A stretch of DNA of 64,000 nucleotides from Actinomadura mexicana (GTDB taxonomy: Bacteria; Actinomycetota; Actinomycetes; Streptosporangiales; Streptosporangiaceae). Position 1 is the first letter of the stretch. The number at the start of each line of letters is the position of its first letter. Below the pieces are notes generated by a model, which saw nothing but the letters and a program-made list of their open reading frames with translations, ran no database searches and was not told the DNA's origin. The translations under genes were made by a program, and so were the position numbers. This document shows, one piece after another, positions 16,767 to 25,261 of the stretch. The stretch is taken from positions 186,001 through 250,000 of the forward strand of contig NZ_FZNP01000013.1 of assembly GCF_900188105.1 (NCBI RefSeq), in the 5' to 3' direction.

Positions 16767-17219
16767 TCAGGCGGGACCGGTCGCCCGTCGCCGTGCCGCG
16801 AGCGCGATCCCGCCGCCGGCGAGGACGGTGGCCAGGCCCGCCGCGGCGAGCGCGGAGTCCGGGCCGGCGGACGTGCCGCCCGCGCCCGTCTCCACGCCGC
16901 CCGTGGGGATGACGCGGATCCTGTGCAGGTACTTGACGTCGATGAACCCGTGCCGGAGCTGCACCGGGACGTTGCCGCGAATCTCGGTGAAGCCCGTCTT
17001 CCTGCAGTCGGCCCACGGCCTCTGGTGGTACTTCAGGACGCCCACGATCTTCGAATGCACGTTCGGCAACTCGTGGACGTTGAGTCCGTCCCGGGCCGTG
17101 ACGGAGTACTCGCAGAGCTGGGTGTCCGCCCGCGCCTCCGCCGCCCCCGACCCGATCACGACGAACGCCCCCGCGGCCGCGCCAGCGGCCGCCACGGCCA
17201 TCGCTCTTCGCACGCTCAT
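16767..17219 (-). CDS. Secreted SH3-like protein with C-terminal membrane anchor
   Basis: A 150-residue protein. The signal peptide MSVRRAMAVAAAGAAAG leads to AEARA, after which a bacterial SH3-like segment (YSVTARDGLNVHELPNVHSK) and two Cys residues (DTQLCEY and WADCRKT) could form a disulfide. The C-terminus has a Gly/Ala-rich hydrophobic helix and a final RRRATGPA, like a surface anchor but without an LPxTG motif. ATG 17219 follows GGGAGAAGG; a longer upstream frame is rejected. It probably binds cell wall. Confidence 0.75.
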   Translation of the reverse strand: MSVRRAMAVAAAGAAAGAFVVIGSGAAEARADTQLCEYSVTARDGLNVHELPNVHSKIVGVLKYHQRPWADCRKTGFTEIRGNVPVQLRHGFIDVKYLHRIRVIPTGGVETGAGGTSAGPDSALAAAGLATVLAGGGIALAARRRATGPA

Positions 17220-17397
17220 CCTTCTCCCCCTGCTCGTTCCCCCTGGTGGGCGGGGTCGCCCGCCTCGGGATGACCGATACCCGGCGAAGATCAAGAAAAG
17301 CCATGGCAACGACAAAACAATGGAGTCACCAGATTGGCATCCATTAACGACAAAAAGGGGCACTTAGCGACATATTCGGGCCGACGGGCGGGTGGCG

Positions 17398-18015
17398 TCA
17401 GCCGGACGTCCCCCTGGGGGCCTCGGCCTTGCCGCGGCGCAGGAACCACGAGGCGAGGACGCCGCCGAGCAGGCCGAAGAGGTGGCCCTGCCAGGAGATC
17501 GTGGGGTCGCTCGGAAGGACGCCGAGCAGCATCGTCCCGTAGACGGCGACGACGGCGACCGCGATGGCGATGTCGGGCACCCGCCGCTCGAAGATCCCGC
17601 GTCCCACCAGATAGCCGAAGAACCCGAAGATCAGGAGGCTGGACCCGAGGGTGTTGGCGGAACTGAGGAACCACACCCCGAGCCCGCCGACCACGATGAC
17701 GATCAGGCTGGCGGCGAGGAACTTGGCGATGCCCCGCGCCGCCGCGACGAAGCCGAGGATCAGGAACGGGACCGTGTTGGCCGTCAGGTGCCCGAAGCCG
17801 GCGTGCATGAACGGCGCGGTGAAGATGTCCGGCAGGTCGTCCACGTCGCGCGGCTGGATCCCGAACCGGTCGAGCCGGCCGTTCGTCGTGTAGTCGAACG
17901 CCTCCAGCATCCACATCGCGGCGGTCACCGTGAGGATCAGCACCGCCGATGCCAGGGCGCGGACGCCGTGCTTCGCCAGGCCCTCGGAACGTTGCCGGTC
18001 TGGGGTAAAGCTCAT
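17398..18015 (-). CDS. Rhomboid-family intramembrane serine protease
   Basis: A 205-residue membrane protein with six or more helices. It carries the rhomboid hallmarks: HAGFGHLTAN (His71, His76, Asn80), GSSLLIFG with the catalytic Ser126, and SWQGHLFG with the catalytic His178. The protease cuts transmembrane substrates within the membrane. ATG 18015 (MSFTPDRQR) is chosen as the family-like start; an upstream start at 18060 would add 15 residues. The neighbouring anchored SH3-like protein is one conceivable substrate, by position only. Confidence 0.9.
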   Translation of the reverse strand: MSFTPDRQRSEGLAKHGVRALASAVLILTVTAAMWMLEAFDYTTNGRLDRFGIQPRDVDDLPDIFTAPFMHAGFGHLTANTVPFLILGFVAAARGIAKFLAASLIVIVVGGLGVWFLSSANTLGSSLLIFGFFGYLVGRGIFERRVPDIAIAVAVVAVYGTMLLGVLPSDPTISWQGHLFGLLGGVLASWFLRRGKAEAPRGTSG

Positions 18016-18130
18016 GTCAGCCACCGTAAAGTCTGTGCGTCCCTGACTCCCCCAACGCACCGGACGGTCGATAGGTGCCGGTGGCCTTCCGGCGGGGCGG
18101 CCCCTCGTCGGGCGGCCGCCCGGGCGCCTG

Positions 18131-18478
18131 CTAGGCGGCCGACGCGTGCTCCGACTCGGAGGCGTCGCCGCGCACCACGATCACCGGCAGCGGCCGCCGC
18201 GCCGGGGCGTCGGCCGTCCGGCGCAGGTAGCGCCGCTCCTCGGGGGTCGTCCCGCCCCAGATGCCGTCGGGCTCCCCCACCCGCAGCGCCCACGCGAGGC
18301 AGTCGGCTTGCACGGGGCAGTTGGAACAGATCGCCTTGGCGGCGTCCTCCTGCGCCTGGAGCACGGGCGCGGAGTAGCCGATCGGGAAGAACAGGTCAGG
18401 ATCCGCGCCGCGACAGATGGCGTGGTCGGTCCAGTGCTCCTCGTTCTCGGTGTCGTGCATGGACCCGGTGTTGTGCAT
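18131..18478 (-). CDS. WhiB-family iron-sulfur transcription factor
   Basis: A 115-residue WhiB-like protein. Four Cys residues ligate a [4Fe-4S] cluster (AICRGADPDLFF, then ICSNCPVQADC), followed by the DGIWGGTTPEERR turn and a basic tail. Such proteins bind sigma factor region 4 and control development or stress genes. The start at 18478 has AGGGAGAAG close upstream; a second ATG six codons later is possible. Its promoter region contains a double palindrome at 18537-18561. Which Wbl subclass it belongs to is not clear. Confidence 0.92.
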   Translation of the reverse strand: MHNTGSMHDTENEEHWTDHAICRGADPDLFFPIGYSAPVLQAQEDAAKAICSNCPVQADCLAWALRVGEPDGIWGGTTPEERRYLRRTADAPARRPLPVIVVRGDASESEHASAA

Positions 18479-18536
18479 TGGCTTCTCCCTGCGCGGCGAT
18501 GAGACCGCCGTCCGAGCCGGGGGGTCTCCACTCAGC

Positions 18537-18561
18537 GTAGTACTACACATCGTAGTACTAC
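18537..18561. promoter_or_regulatory. Double palindromic operator between whiB and a GNAT gene
   Basis: Two perfect copies of the self-complementary GTAGTACTAC (18537-18546 and 18552-18561) are separated by ACATC. The inner halves give TACTAC-5 nt-GTAGTA, close to the BlaI/MecI-type operator TACTAC-4 nt-GTAGTA. The site lies 59 bp upstream of the WhiB start and 48 bp upstream of the GNAT start, so it could control both. No BlaI-type gene is in the window. Confidence 0.65.
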
Positions 18562-18609
18562 AAGACATGGGCGAACGCTGCAACTTAGCGCCCCGATAAC
18601 CTTGGAGGT

Positions 18610-19080
18610 GTGCAGAGTGATCAAGAAGTGACCTTCCGCGAGGCGACGGTCGACGATCTTCCCGAGATCGTCCGGCTCCTCGCCGACGATCCCCTGGGCT
18701 CCACCCGCGAAACACCGGGTGAGGGGATCCCGGAGGCCTACTTCACAGCGTTCGCCGCGATCGCGAAGGACCCCAACAACAGCCTGGTCGTGGCCGAGAT
18801 CGCCGGCGCGGTCGCCGGCACGCTCCAGCTCACCTTCATCCCCGGCCTCACCTACACCGGCGGCGAGCGCGCCCAGATCGAGGGCGTCCGCGTGGCCGCC
18901 GAGCAGCGCGGTGCCGGGCTCGGCCAGCTCATGATCACCTGGGCCATCGACCGGGCGCGCGCCCGCGGCTGCCGCGTCGTCCAGCTCACCACCGACCGCC
19001 AGCGCCCCGACGCGATCCGCTTCTACCAGAAGATCGGCTTCCGCCCGTCCCACATGGGCATGAAATACCACCTCGCCTGA
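18610..19080 (+). CDS. GNAT-family N-acetyltransferase
   Basis: A 156-residue acetyltransferase. The N-terminal FREATVDDLPEIVRLLADD, beta-4 strand, acetyl-CoA binding loop VAAEQRGAGLGQLMI, and the closing AIRFYQKIGFRP are all present. The acceptor is unknown. The start is uncertain: GGAGGT directly abuts GTG 18610, which is too close, while GTG 18628 is about 18 nt away. It is divergent from whiB and shares the operator region. Confidence 0.85.
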   Translation: MQSDQEVTFREATVDDLPEIVRLLADDPLGSTRETPGEGIPEAYFTAFAAIAKDPNNSLVVAEIAGAVAGTLQLTFIPGLTYTGGERAQIEGVRVAAEQRGAGLGQLMITWAIDRARARGCRVVQLTTDRQRPDAIRFYQKIGFRPSHMGMKYHLA

Positions 19081-19083
19081 ACC

Positions 19084-19308
19084 TCACGCGGTTCGCGGGA
19101 CGAGGGCGTCCCACCACCGCGCGGTGTCGGTGAACTGGTGCAACCAGGAGATCCTGCCCTCGGTGACGCGCCAGAGATGCGCGAACTCCGCCTCGTACGA
19201 AGAACCGGTGGCCCTGGCCGTCCCCCGGTACCTCCCGGTCACCACGACAAGGCCGTCACCGGTCTCGTGCCAGGTCTCGGCATAGCGCCGTCCTGGCCCC
19301 GTAGGCAC
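19084..19308 (-). pseudogene. C-terminal remnant of a SnoaL/NTF2-like protein
   Basis: The 74-codon frame (ETWHETGDGLVVVTGRYRG, then EFAHLWRVTEGRISWLHQF) matches the second half of a SnoaL-like nuclear transport factor 2 domain, normally about 120-130 residues. The first half is missing and the right side runs into the promoter of the CYTH gene. It is most likely a truncated gene. Confidence 0.65.
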
Positions 19309-19399
19309 CGGAACGGTTTCTGTTGGTGTTCACCTTGGCGTGGAATGCTGGCTACCTGGGTGTGTACCCGATTCGTCACCGATCCCTGAGGAGCAGCGC

Positions 19400-20890
19400 G
19401 TGGCCGAGCGGCATCTGGAGATCGAGCAGAAGTACGACGCCTCGGCCGGGTTCGTCCTGCCGGATCTGGACGGGCTGACGGGCGTGGCGTCGGTCGGGGA
19501 GCCGGAGGTCCGGGAGCTGCACGCCACCTATTTCGACACCGCGGACCTGCGCCTGGCGGCCAACAGGATCACGCTGCGCCGGCGGCGGGGCGGGCCGGAC
19601 GCGGGCTGGCACCTGAAGATGCCGGCCGGACAGGACGAGAAGCACGAGTTCAGGGCGCCGCTGGGACGGCCCCTGCTCGTTCCCGCGCGCCTGGCCGGGC
19701 TGGTCGCCGCGCACATCCGCGGCGCGGAGCTGCGCCCCGTCGCGACCCTGGAGACCCGCCGGACGGTCGTGCGCCTGCTCGGCGCGGACGGCGAGGCCCT
19801 CGCGGAGATCGCCGACGACCTGGTGACCGGGCGCGGGCGCGAGGCCGAGCCCGAGCGGTGGCGGGAGATCGAGGTCGAACTCGGCACGGGGACGCCGGAG
19901 CTGCTGAAGGCCGCGGGCAAGCGCCTGCGCAAGGCCGGCGCGAAGAAGGCCAAGTCGGCGTCCAAGCTGGCGAGGCTGCTCGGAGACGGCGTCACGCCGT
20001 CGCAGGCCGCGCGGCAGCGGGCGGAGGCCCGGTCGCGGATCACGGCGGCGACCAGCAACGGGAAGGCCCCTTCGATCACGACCGGCGAGGTCGTGCTGGC
20101 CTACCTCGCCGAGCAGGTCGAGGCGATCCTGCGGTTCGACCCCGGGGCGCGGCTCGGCGAGGACGACGCCGTCCACCGCATGCGGGTGGCCGTGCGAAGG
20201 ACGAGGAGCGTCCTGCGCAGCTACCGGCCCGTCCTGGACGCGGAGCGGACCGCGCAGCTCGGGCCCGAGCTGCGGTGGGTGGCCCAGACCCTCGGCGAGG
20301 TCCGCGACCTGGAGGTGCTCCGGACACGGTTCGCGGAGGCGCCGCCCTTCCTGCTGGCCGACCTGGAGCGGCACGAGCGGGCCGCGTACCGGCACCTGAA
20401 CTCGGCCCTGCGGGACGCGCGGTACTTCGCGCTGCTCGACGGCCTCGACAGGCTGGTCGCCGACCCGCCGCTGGCGGCCGCGGCCGGCAAGAAGGCCCGC
20501 AAGGAGCTGCCCGCGCTCGTCACCCGGGCCTGGGAGCGGATGGCCGGGGACTACGCGTCGATCAAGACGTCCGCCGACCCCGACCTCGCGCGCCACGAGA
20601 CGCGGAAGGCGGCCAAGCGCGCCCGATACGCGGCCGAGCTGGCGGTCCCCGTGCTGGGCGCGGCGGCCAAGCGGGTGGTGAAGGACACCAAGCGCATCCA
20701 GGAGGTCCTCGGGGCCCACCAGGACGCCGTGATCGCGATGGAGCACCTCGAACGGGCCGCCGCCCGCGCCCGCACGACCGCGGACGCCTTCGCGGTCGGC
20801 GTCCTCTACGGCAGGGAGCAGGGAGAGGCGGAGAAGGCCCGCGACCTCCTGGCGACCACCTGGTCACGGACGCTGGGCCCCTCGTTCTAG
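19400..20890 (+). CDS. CYTH and CHAD domain protein
   Basis: A 496-residue protein with two phosphate-handling domains. The N-terminal CYTH domain starts with the ExExK motif in HLEIEQKYD and continues with RITLRRRRGG and basic strands lining the triphosphate tunnel. The C-terminal CHAD domain has VHRMRVAVRRTRSVLR and RHETRKAAKRARYAAEL helices rich in His and Arg, which bind polyphosphate. GTG 19400 follows GAGGAG. It probably hydrolyses triphosphates or binds polyphosphate, which fits the ppk1 gene some 4 kb away, although they are not in one operon. Confidence 0.92.
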   Translation: MAERHLEIEQKYDASAGFVLPDLDGLTGVASVGEPEVRELHATYFDTADLRLAANRITLRRRRGGPDAGWHLKMPAGQDEKHEFRAPLGRPLLVPARLAGLVAAHIRGAELRPVATLETRRTVVRLLGADGEALAEIADDLVTGRGREAEPERWREIEVELGTGTPELLKAAGKRLRKAGAKKAKSASKLARLLGDGVTPSQAARQRAEARSRITAATSNGKAPSITTGEVVLAYLAEQVEAILRFDPGARLGEDDAVHRMRVAVRRTRSVLRSYRPVLDAERTAQLGPELRWVAQTLGEVRDLEVLRTRFAEAPPFLLADLERHERAAYRHLNSALRDARYFALLDGLDRLVADPPLAAAAGKKARKELPALVTRAWERMAGDYASIKTSADPDLARHETRKAAKRARYAAELAVPVLGAAAKRVVKDTKRIQEVLGAHQDAVIAMEHLERAAARARTTADAFAVGVLYGREQGEAEKARDLLATTWSRTLGPSF

Positions 20891-21039
20891 ACCCGTGTCG
20901 GTCCAGGGTCCGGTCGAAGCGGCCCCCGCCGCGCAAGAGCCCTGGTCAGCGGATGAGGTTCACGGGGCGGCGGAAGGCGGTGGCGGCCTCCAGGGCAGGT
21001 CCGCGGGTTCCTGGCTCGTCCTCACACGTGAGCGATCTT

Positions 21040-21714
21040 TCATTGCGGGCCGGGACGGCGGCCCGGGACGACGATGCCGTGCTCGTAGGCCAGCACGACG
21101 GCTTGGACGCGGTCGCGGAGGTGGAGCTTGGCGAACACGCTGCCGACGTGGCTCTTGACGGTGGCCTCGGTGACGACGAGCCGCGCCGCGATCTCCTGGT
21201 TCGACAGGCCCTGGGCCACGAGCAGGAGCATCTCGCGCTCGCGCGGGGTCAGCGCGGTCAGCAGATCCGGTGCGGGCCGGACCGGGTCGGTGCGGTCGGC
21301 GTAGTCCTCGATCAGGCGGCGGGTGATCGACGGGGACAGCAGCGCCTCGCCCTGGTGGACCACGTGGATCGCCTCCAGCAGCCGCTCGCGGGGGGCGTCC
21401 TTCAGCAGGAACCCCGAGGCCCCGGCGCGCAGCGCCCCGAACACGTACTCGTCGAGGTCGTAGGTCGTGAGGATCAGCACGCGAGGCGGACGGTCGGTGC
21501 CGGTGAGGCGGGCGGTGGCCTCGACGCCGTCCATCCGCGGCATCCTGACGTCCATCAGGACGACGTCCGGCCGCAGCTCCGCGGCCCGCGCGAGGGCCTC
21601 GCGGCCGTCCGCGGCCTCGCCGACGACCTCCAGGTCGGCCCGGGTCTGCAGGAACAGCCGGAAACCGATCCGGATCAGTTCCTGATCATCGACGATCAGC
21701 ACCCGGATCGTCAC
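21040..21714 (-). CDS. NarL/LuxR-family response regulator
   Basis: A 224-residue response regulator, last gene of a four-gene operon. The receiver domain has the acidic pair in LIVDDQE, phospho-acceptor Asp55 in MDVRMP, and Lys in LLKD. The C-terminal LuxR-type HTH reads LTPREREMLLLVAQGLSNQEI with VTEATVKSHVGSVFAKL. Its start overlaps the kinase stop by 4 bp. It is expected to be phosphorylated by that kinase and to control the ABC genes ahead of it. Confidence 0.93.
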   Translation of the reverse strand: MTIRVLIVDDQELIRIGFRLFLQTRADLEVVGEAADGREALARAAELRPDVVLMDVRMPRMDGVEATARLTGTDRPPRVLILTTYDLDEYVFGALRAGASGFLLKDAPRERLLEAIHVVHQGEALLSPSITRRLIEDYADRTDPVRPAPDLLTALTPREREMLLLVAQGLSNQEIAARLVVTEATVKSHVGSVFAKLHLRDRVQAVVLAYEHGIVVPGRRPGPQ

Positions 21715-22832
21715 GCCCGCTCCCCGACCGGAAGCCGGGCCGCGACGCGGAACCCGCCGCCGGGGACCCGGCCCGCCTCCAGCTCACCGCCGAGCAAGGC
21801 GACCCGCTCCCGCATCCCCACCAGGCCGTGCCCGCCGGGGCCCGGCTCGCCGGTTCCCGTCCCGTCGTCGTGCACCCGCACCTCCAGGTCCGCTCCGCCG
21901 TAGCTCAGCCGTACCGTGACCAGTGTCGCCCCGGCGTGCTTCAGCGCGTTGGTCAACGCCTCCTCGACGATCCGGTAGGCGGACAGCTCCACTCCGCTCG
22001 GCAGGTCCGACCGCTCCCCGGCGACCTCCAGCCGGACGGGCAGTCCCGCCGCGCGGTACCCGGTGACCAGGTCGTCCAGGTCCGCCAGCGACGGCTGCGG
22101 TCGCGTCTCGGCCGCGTGCCGCCCGCGCAGCAGGACCAGGATCCGGCGCAGTTCGGCCAGGCTCTGCTCGGCGCTGGTCTCCACCCGCTCCAGCGTCCGC
22201 GCGGCCACCTGCGGTTCGGTCTCCAGGACGTCGCGGGCGCCGCGGACCCCGATCAGCATCACCGTCACCGAGTGGGCGACGATGTCGTGCAGTTCGCGGG
22301 CGATCGAGCCGCGTTCGCGCTGCGCCGCGATCAGGTCGAGCTGCTCCCGTTCGCGTTCGAGGGTGGCGGCTCGTTCCTCCACCGCCTGGACGTAGCGGCG
22401 GCGCGTCTGCATGTAGGCGCCCAGCATCCACGCCCCGATCGACACCGGCGGGCTGCAGACGTTGTCGGCTTCCAGGAACACGGCCACCGGTGCCAGCACC
22501 GCGAGCGAGAGGCGCCGGTCGCGTGTCTCGGCGAGCGACCACAGCGCGACGACGGCCGGCGCTCCTCCGGGCGAGTACCCGGCCGCGGTGACCGCGGCCG
22601 CCGCGGCGACCGTCACCGCGGTCACCGTCACCCCGAATCTGCGGCGGCCCAAGAGCACGGCACCGGTGAGGACGGTCACCGCGATCGGCAGGGGCGCGGG
22701 CCGGGTGCCGTCGTTGAACAGCAACCCCACTTCCACGATGGTCGCCGCCACGGCGAGCACGATGTCGAACAGCACCGGGCGGTGCGCGGCCTGCAGGCCC
22801 CGCACCGCCCAGACCCTCGCCGGGACGTTCAC
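21711..22832 (-). CDS. Two-component sensor histidine kinase, HisKA_3 type
   Basis: A 373-residue sensor kinase. The N-terminal half has four or five membrane helices and almost no extracellular domain, so it may sense something in the membrane or the linked transporter. The dimerisation helix carries the phospho-accepting His in ARELHDIVAHSV, and the ATPase domain has RIVEEALTNALKHA and GHGLVGMRERV. It overlaps its neighbours by 4 bp on both sides, so its partners are the response regulator downstream and the ABC permease upstream. Confidence 0.93.
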   Translation of the reverse strand: MNVPARVWAVRGLQAAHRPVLFDIVLAVAATIVEVGLLFNDGTRPAPLPIAVTVLTGAVLLGRRRFGVTVTAVTVAAAAAVTAAGYSPGGAPAVVALWSLAETRDRRLSLAVLAPVAVFLEADNVCSPPVSIGAWMLGAYMQTRRRYVQAVEERAATLEREREQLDLIAAQRERGSIARELHDIVAHSVTVMLIGVRGARDVLETEPQVAARTLERVETSAEQSLAELRRILVLLRGRHAAETRPQPSLADLDDLVTGYRAAGLPVRLEVAGERSDLPSGVELSAYRIVEEALTNALKHAGATLVTVRLSYGGADLEVRVHDDGTGTGEPGPGGHGLVGMRERVALLGGELEAGRVPGGGFRVAARLPVGERA

Positions 22833-23548
22833 GCCAGGTCACGCCGTCGTTCGCCCTCGACCGCGACCAGCACCGCGAGCACCGCCCAGATCGCGAGCAC
22901 CGCGCCTGCCTGCGTGACCGTGAGAGTCGTGTCGTGGGTCCCGCCCGTCATGATGTCTGCCGCGCCGAACGGCGAGAGGTTCGCCGCCCGCTCCCACGCC
23001 CCGCTCACCAGGGGCTGCACCACCAGAGCCAGGATCAGCAGCACCACCGCGCCGACGACCGGGCTGCGGATCAGCGCACCGAGCGCCGCGCCCAGCACCG
23101 TCGCCAGGACGAGCGCCGAGACGTTGCCCGCCACGACCTCGGCCGCCTGGCCGGACGTCAGGTCCGGGCCGGGCTGGTCCGCCAGCAGCGGCAGCGCCAC
23201 GCCGACCGCGACCGCGTTGACGAGCAGCGCCAGCCCGAGACCGGTCAGCGCGTACGCCGCGATCCGCACCGCCAGGACGGTTCCCCGGCCGCGCCGGGCC
23301 ACCAGTGCCGTGGGCGCGGCGGTCCGCTGGCGGTACTCGCCCGCCGCGCCGACCAGTCCCCACAGCAGCAGCAGGACCGGAAACCCCGACAGCGCCTCCT
23401 TCTTCTCCGGCACCTCGTCGAGCGTTCCCGACGCCACGGCGACGAGCACCGCGTTCAGGGCGGCGAAGGCCGTTCCCCCGGCAGCGAATCCCCACACGGC
23501 ACGGGTCGTCACCGACTTGAGCAGTTCCCCCCGCAGCAGGCCGATCAT
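22829..23548 (-). CDS. ABC transporter permease (ABC-2 type)
   Basis: A 239-residue membrane protein with about six helices, starting MIGLLRGELLKSVTTRAVW, a common opening of ABC-2 permeases fused to drug or peptide efflux ATPases. It is the membrane partner of the ATPase encoded just upstream; the genes overlap by 4 bp. The substrate is unknown. Operons of this form often handle antimicrobial peptides or membrane stress. Confidence 0.88.
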   Translation of the reverse strand: MIGLLRGELLKSVTTRAVWGFAAGGTAFAALNAVLVAVASGTLDEVPEKKEALSGFPVLLLLWGLVGAAGEYRQRTAAPTALVARRGRGTVLAVRIAAYALTGLGLALLVNAVAVGVALPLLADQPGPDLTSGQAAEVVAGNVSALVLATVLGAALGALIRSPVVGAVVLLILALVVQPLVSGAWERAANLSPFGAADIMTGGTHDTTLTVTQAGAVLAIWAVLAVLVAVEGERRRDLA

Positions 23549-24264
23549 CGCTCCAACCCCCCGGTCAGCTCAAGGAACACGTCCTCCAGCGACTCCACCT
23601 CACTGATCGGCCCCTCGTGCACCAGCCTGCCACGGTCGATGACGACCACGTCGTCGACCGTCTGCGCGGCCTCCGCGAGCAGGTGGCTGGACAGCAGCAC
23701 CGTGCCGCCCTGGGCCGCCCGGTTCCGCAGCATCGTCCGGAGCCAGCGGATCCCCTGCGGGTCCAGCCCGTTGGCCGGCTCGTCCAGCACCAGGATCTCC
23801 GGGTCGCCCAGCAGCGCGGCCGCCAGCCCGAGCCGCTGCCGCATCCCGAGTGAGTAGGCGCCGACCCGGCGGCCCGCCGCCCGCGTCAGCTCGGCGACCT
23901 CCAGGACCTCCTCGACGCGGTGCCGCGGCAGCCCCGCCGACAGCGCCAGCGCCCGCAGATGCGCGCGGGCCGACCGGGCGGGATGCGCGCCGCACGGCTC
24001 GATGTGGACGCCGATCCGGCGCGCGTCCGGCGCCACCGAGGCCACCGGCGATCCCAGCACCGACACGGTGCCCGCCGACGGCCGCGCCAGTCCCACGACC
24101 GCCTTCAACGCCGTGGTCTTGCCAGCCCCGTTCGGGCCGAAGAAGCCCGTCACCGCCCCCGGCCTGACCGTGAACGTCAGATCGTCGACCACCGTGCGCC
24201 GGCCGTACCGTTTCGTCAGCCCCTCGACCCTGATCGCCGGGGTGGCCGTCGTCTGTGATGTCAT
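23545..24264 (-). CDS. ABC transporter ATP-binding protein
   Basis: A 239-residue ATPase, first gene of the operon. It has Walker A GPNGAGKTT, signature YSLGMRQRLGLA, Walker B ILVLDEPANGLD, and the switch His in LLSSHLL. ATG 24264 (MTSQTTATPAIRVEGLTKRYG) is preferred because the domain begins shortly after it; ATG 24300 would add 12 residues. The start region has no strong ribosome site. It powers the permease encoded next. Confidence 0.92.
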   Translation of the reverse strand: MTSQTTATPAIRVEGLTKRYGRRTVVDDLTFTVRPGAVTGFFGPNGAGKTTALKAVVGLARPSAGTVSVLGSPVASVAPDARRIGVHIEPCGAHPARSARAHLRALALSAGLPRHRVEEVLEVAELTRAAGRRVGAYSLGMRQRLGLAAALLGDPEILVLDEPANGLDPQGIRWLRTMLRNRAAQGGTVLLSSHLLAEAAQTVDDVVVIDRGRLVHEGPISEVESLEDVFLELTGGLER

Positions 24265-24299
24265 GACGCCCAGCTTCGGGCGCCCGCGTCTCGCGGTCA

Positions 24300-24334
24300 T
24301 CCGACCACGGTCGAAATTCGTTCTCCGACCACGG
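24300..24334. repeat. Direct repeat upstream of the ABC/two-component operon
   Basis: Two copies of TCCGACCACGG (24300-24310 and 24324-24334) lie 24 bp apart, about 36-70 bp upstream of the ABC ATPase start. The spacing, a little over two helical turns, is suitable for a dimeric response regulator binding one face of DNA. It is a candidate site for the operon's own regulator. Confidence 0.45.
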
Positions 24335-24361
24335 CATGACTTTCGCCGGGCCGGTCTCCGC

Positions 24362-25261
24362 TCAGGGCTCGCAGCCGCCTGGGGACGTCTGGGGCTCCGC
24401 CGTGCGGGGGGTGTGGCGTTCCAGGGCGGCCAGTGTGCCGTCGGCCAGGTGGACGGTCCAGAACTCGGCCTTGTCGAGGGTCGTGTCGTCCGGGGCCTTC
24501 TCGCCGAGCTGCCGGCAGAGGCCGGCGATGAGCTCGGTGACGATCTCGCCGTGCGTGCTCACCACCGCGGGCGTGCCCGCCATGGACAGCAGCCGCTCCA
24601 CCGCCTGGCCGGGGTTGGTCTCGCCGACCGTGAACGCCGCCTCCGTCTCGACGGGGACGCGGACGCGCCGCGCGTAGGGCAGGACGGTCTCCAGGCAGCG
24701 CGCGGTCGCCGAGCTGACGGTCCGCAGGGGCCCGTAGGAGTGCAGCAGCCCGGCGAGGTCCGCCGCCTCGGCGCGGCCGGCCTCGTCCAGCGGGCGCAGC
24801 TCGTCGGCATCCCGCCAGGCCCTCTTCTCCCCCGCTCGCGCATGCCGCAGGATCACCAGCGGCGCGGTGTGGAGCGGCCCGCGCAGGAACTCGCGGAGCA
24901 GGTCGGCGTCGTGCCGGTAGGTGAGCCGGGCCTCGGCCTCCTCCGCCGGCAGCCACACCACCTCGTCCACCTCCTCGTTGGGGGTGAACCCGCTCACCGC
25001 GGCCGGGCGGGCGGCCCAGTACTCGACCCGCTTGGTCCGGGTGCCGATCGGATAGGAGACGGTCGGCAGCCTTCGCCCGAGGCGGGGGACGACCCCGGTC
25101 TCCTCCTCGATCTCGCGGACGGCGGCGCGCAGCACGTGCTCGCCCGGATCGACCTTGCCCTTGGGGAACGACCAGTCGTCGTGGCGGGGGCGGTGGATCA
25201 GCGCGAACTCGGGGCCGTCCCGCCACAGCAGCGCCCCGGCCGCCCGGATGACGTCAGGCAT
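24362..25261 (-). CDS. mutT1: MutT1-like NUDIX hydrolase with histidine phosphatase domain
   Basis: A 299-residue two-domain protein like mycobacterial MutT1. The N-terminal NUDIX domain carries GKVDPGEHVLRAAVREIEEE as its metal site and removes oxidised nucleotides or diadenosine polyphosphates. The C-terminal domain is a SixA-like histidine phosphatase with the catalytic His in VILRHARAGEK and a second His in VVSTHGEIV. The gene overlaps the end of ppk1 by 8 bp and is its operon partner, an arrangement often seen in actinobacteria. Confidence 0.9.
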   Translation of the reverse strand: MPDVIRAAGALLWRDGPEFALIHRPRHDDWSFPKGKVDPGEHVLRAAVREIEEETGVVPRLGRRLPTVSYPIGTRTKRVEYWAARPAAVSGFTPNEEVDEVVWLPAEEAEARLTYRHDADLLREFLRGPLHTAPLVILRHARAGEKRAWRDADELRPLDEAGRAEAADLAGLLHSYGPLRTVSSATARCLETVLPYARRVRVPVETEAAFTVGETNPGQAVERLLSMAGTPAVVSTHGEIVTELIAGLCRQLGEKAPDDTTLDKAEFWTVHLADGTLAALERHTPRTAEPQTSPGGCEP

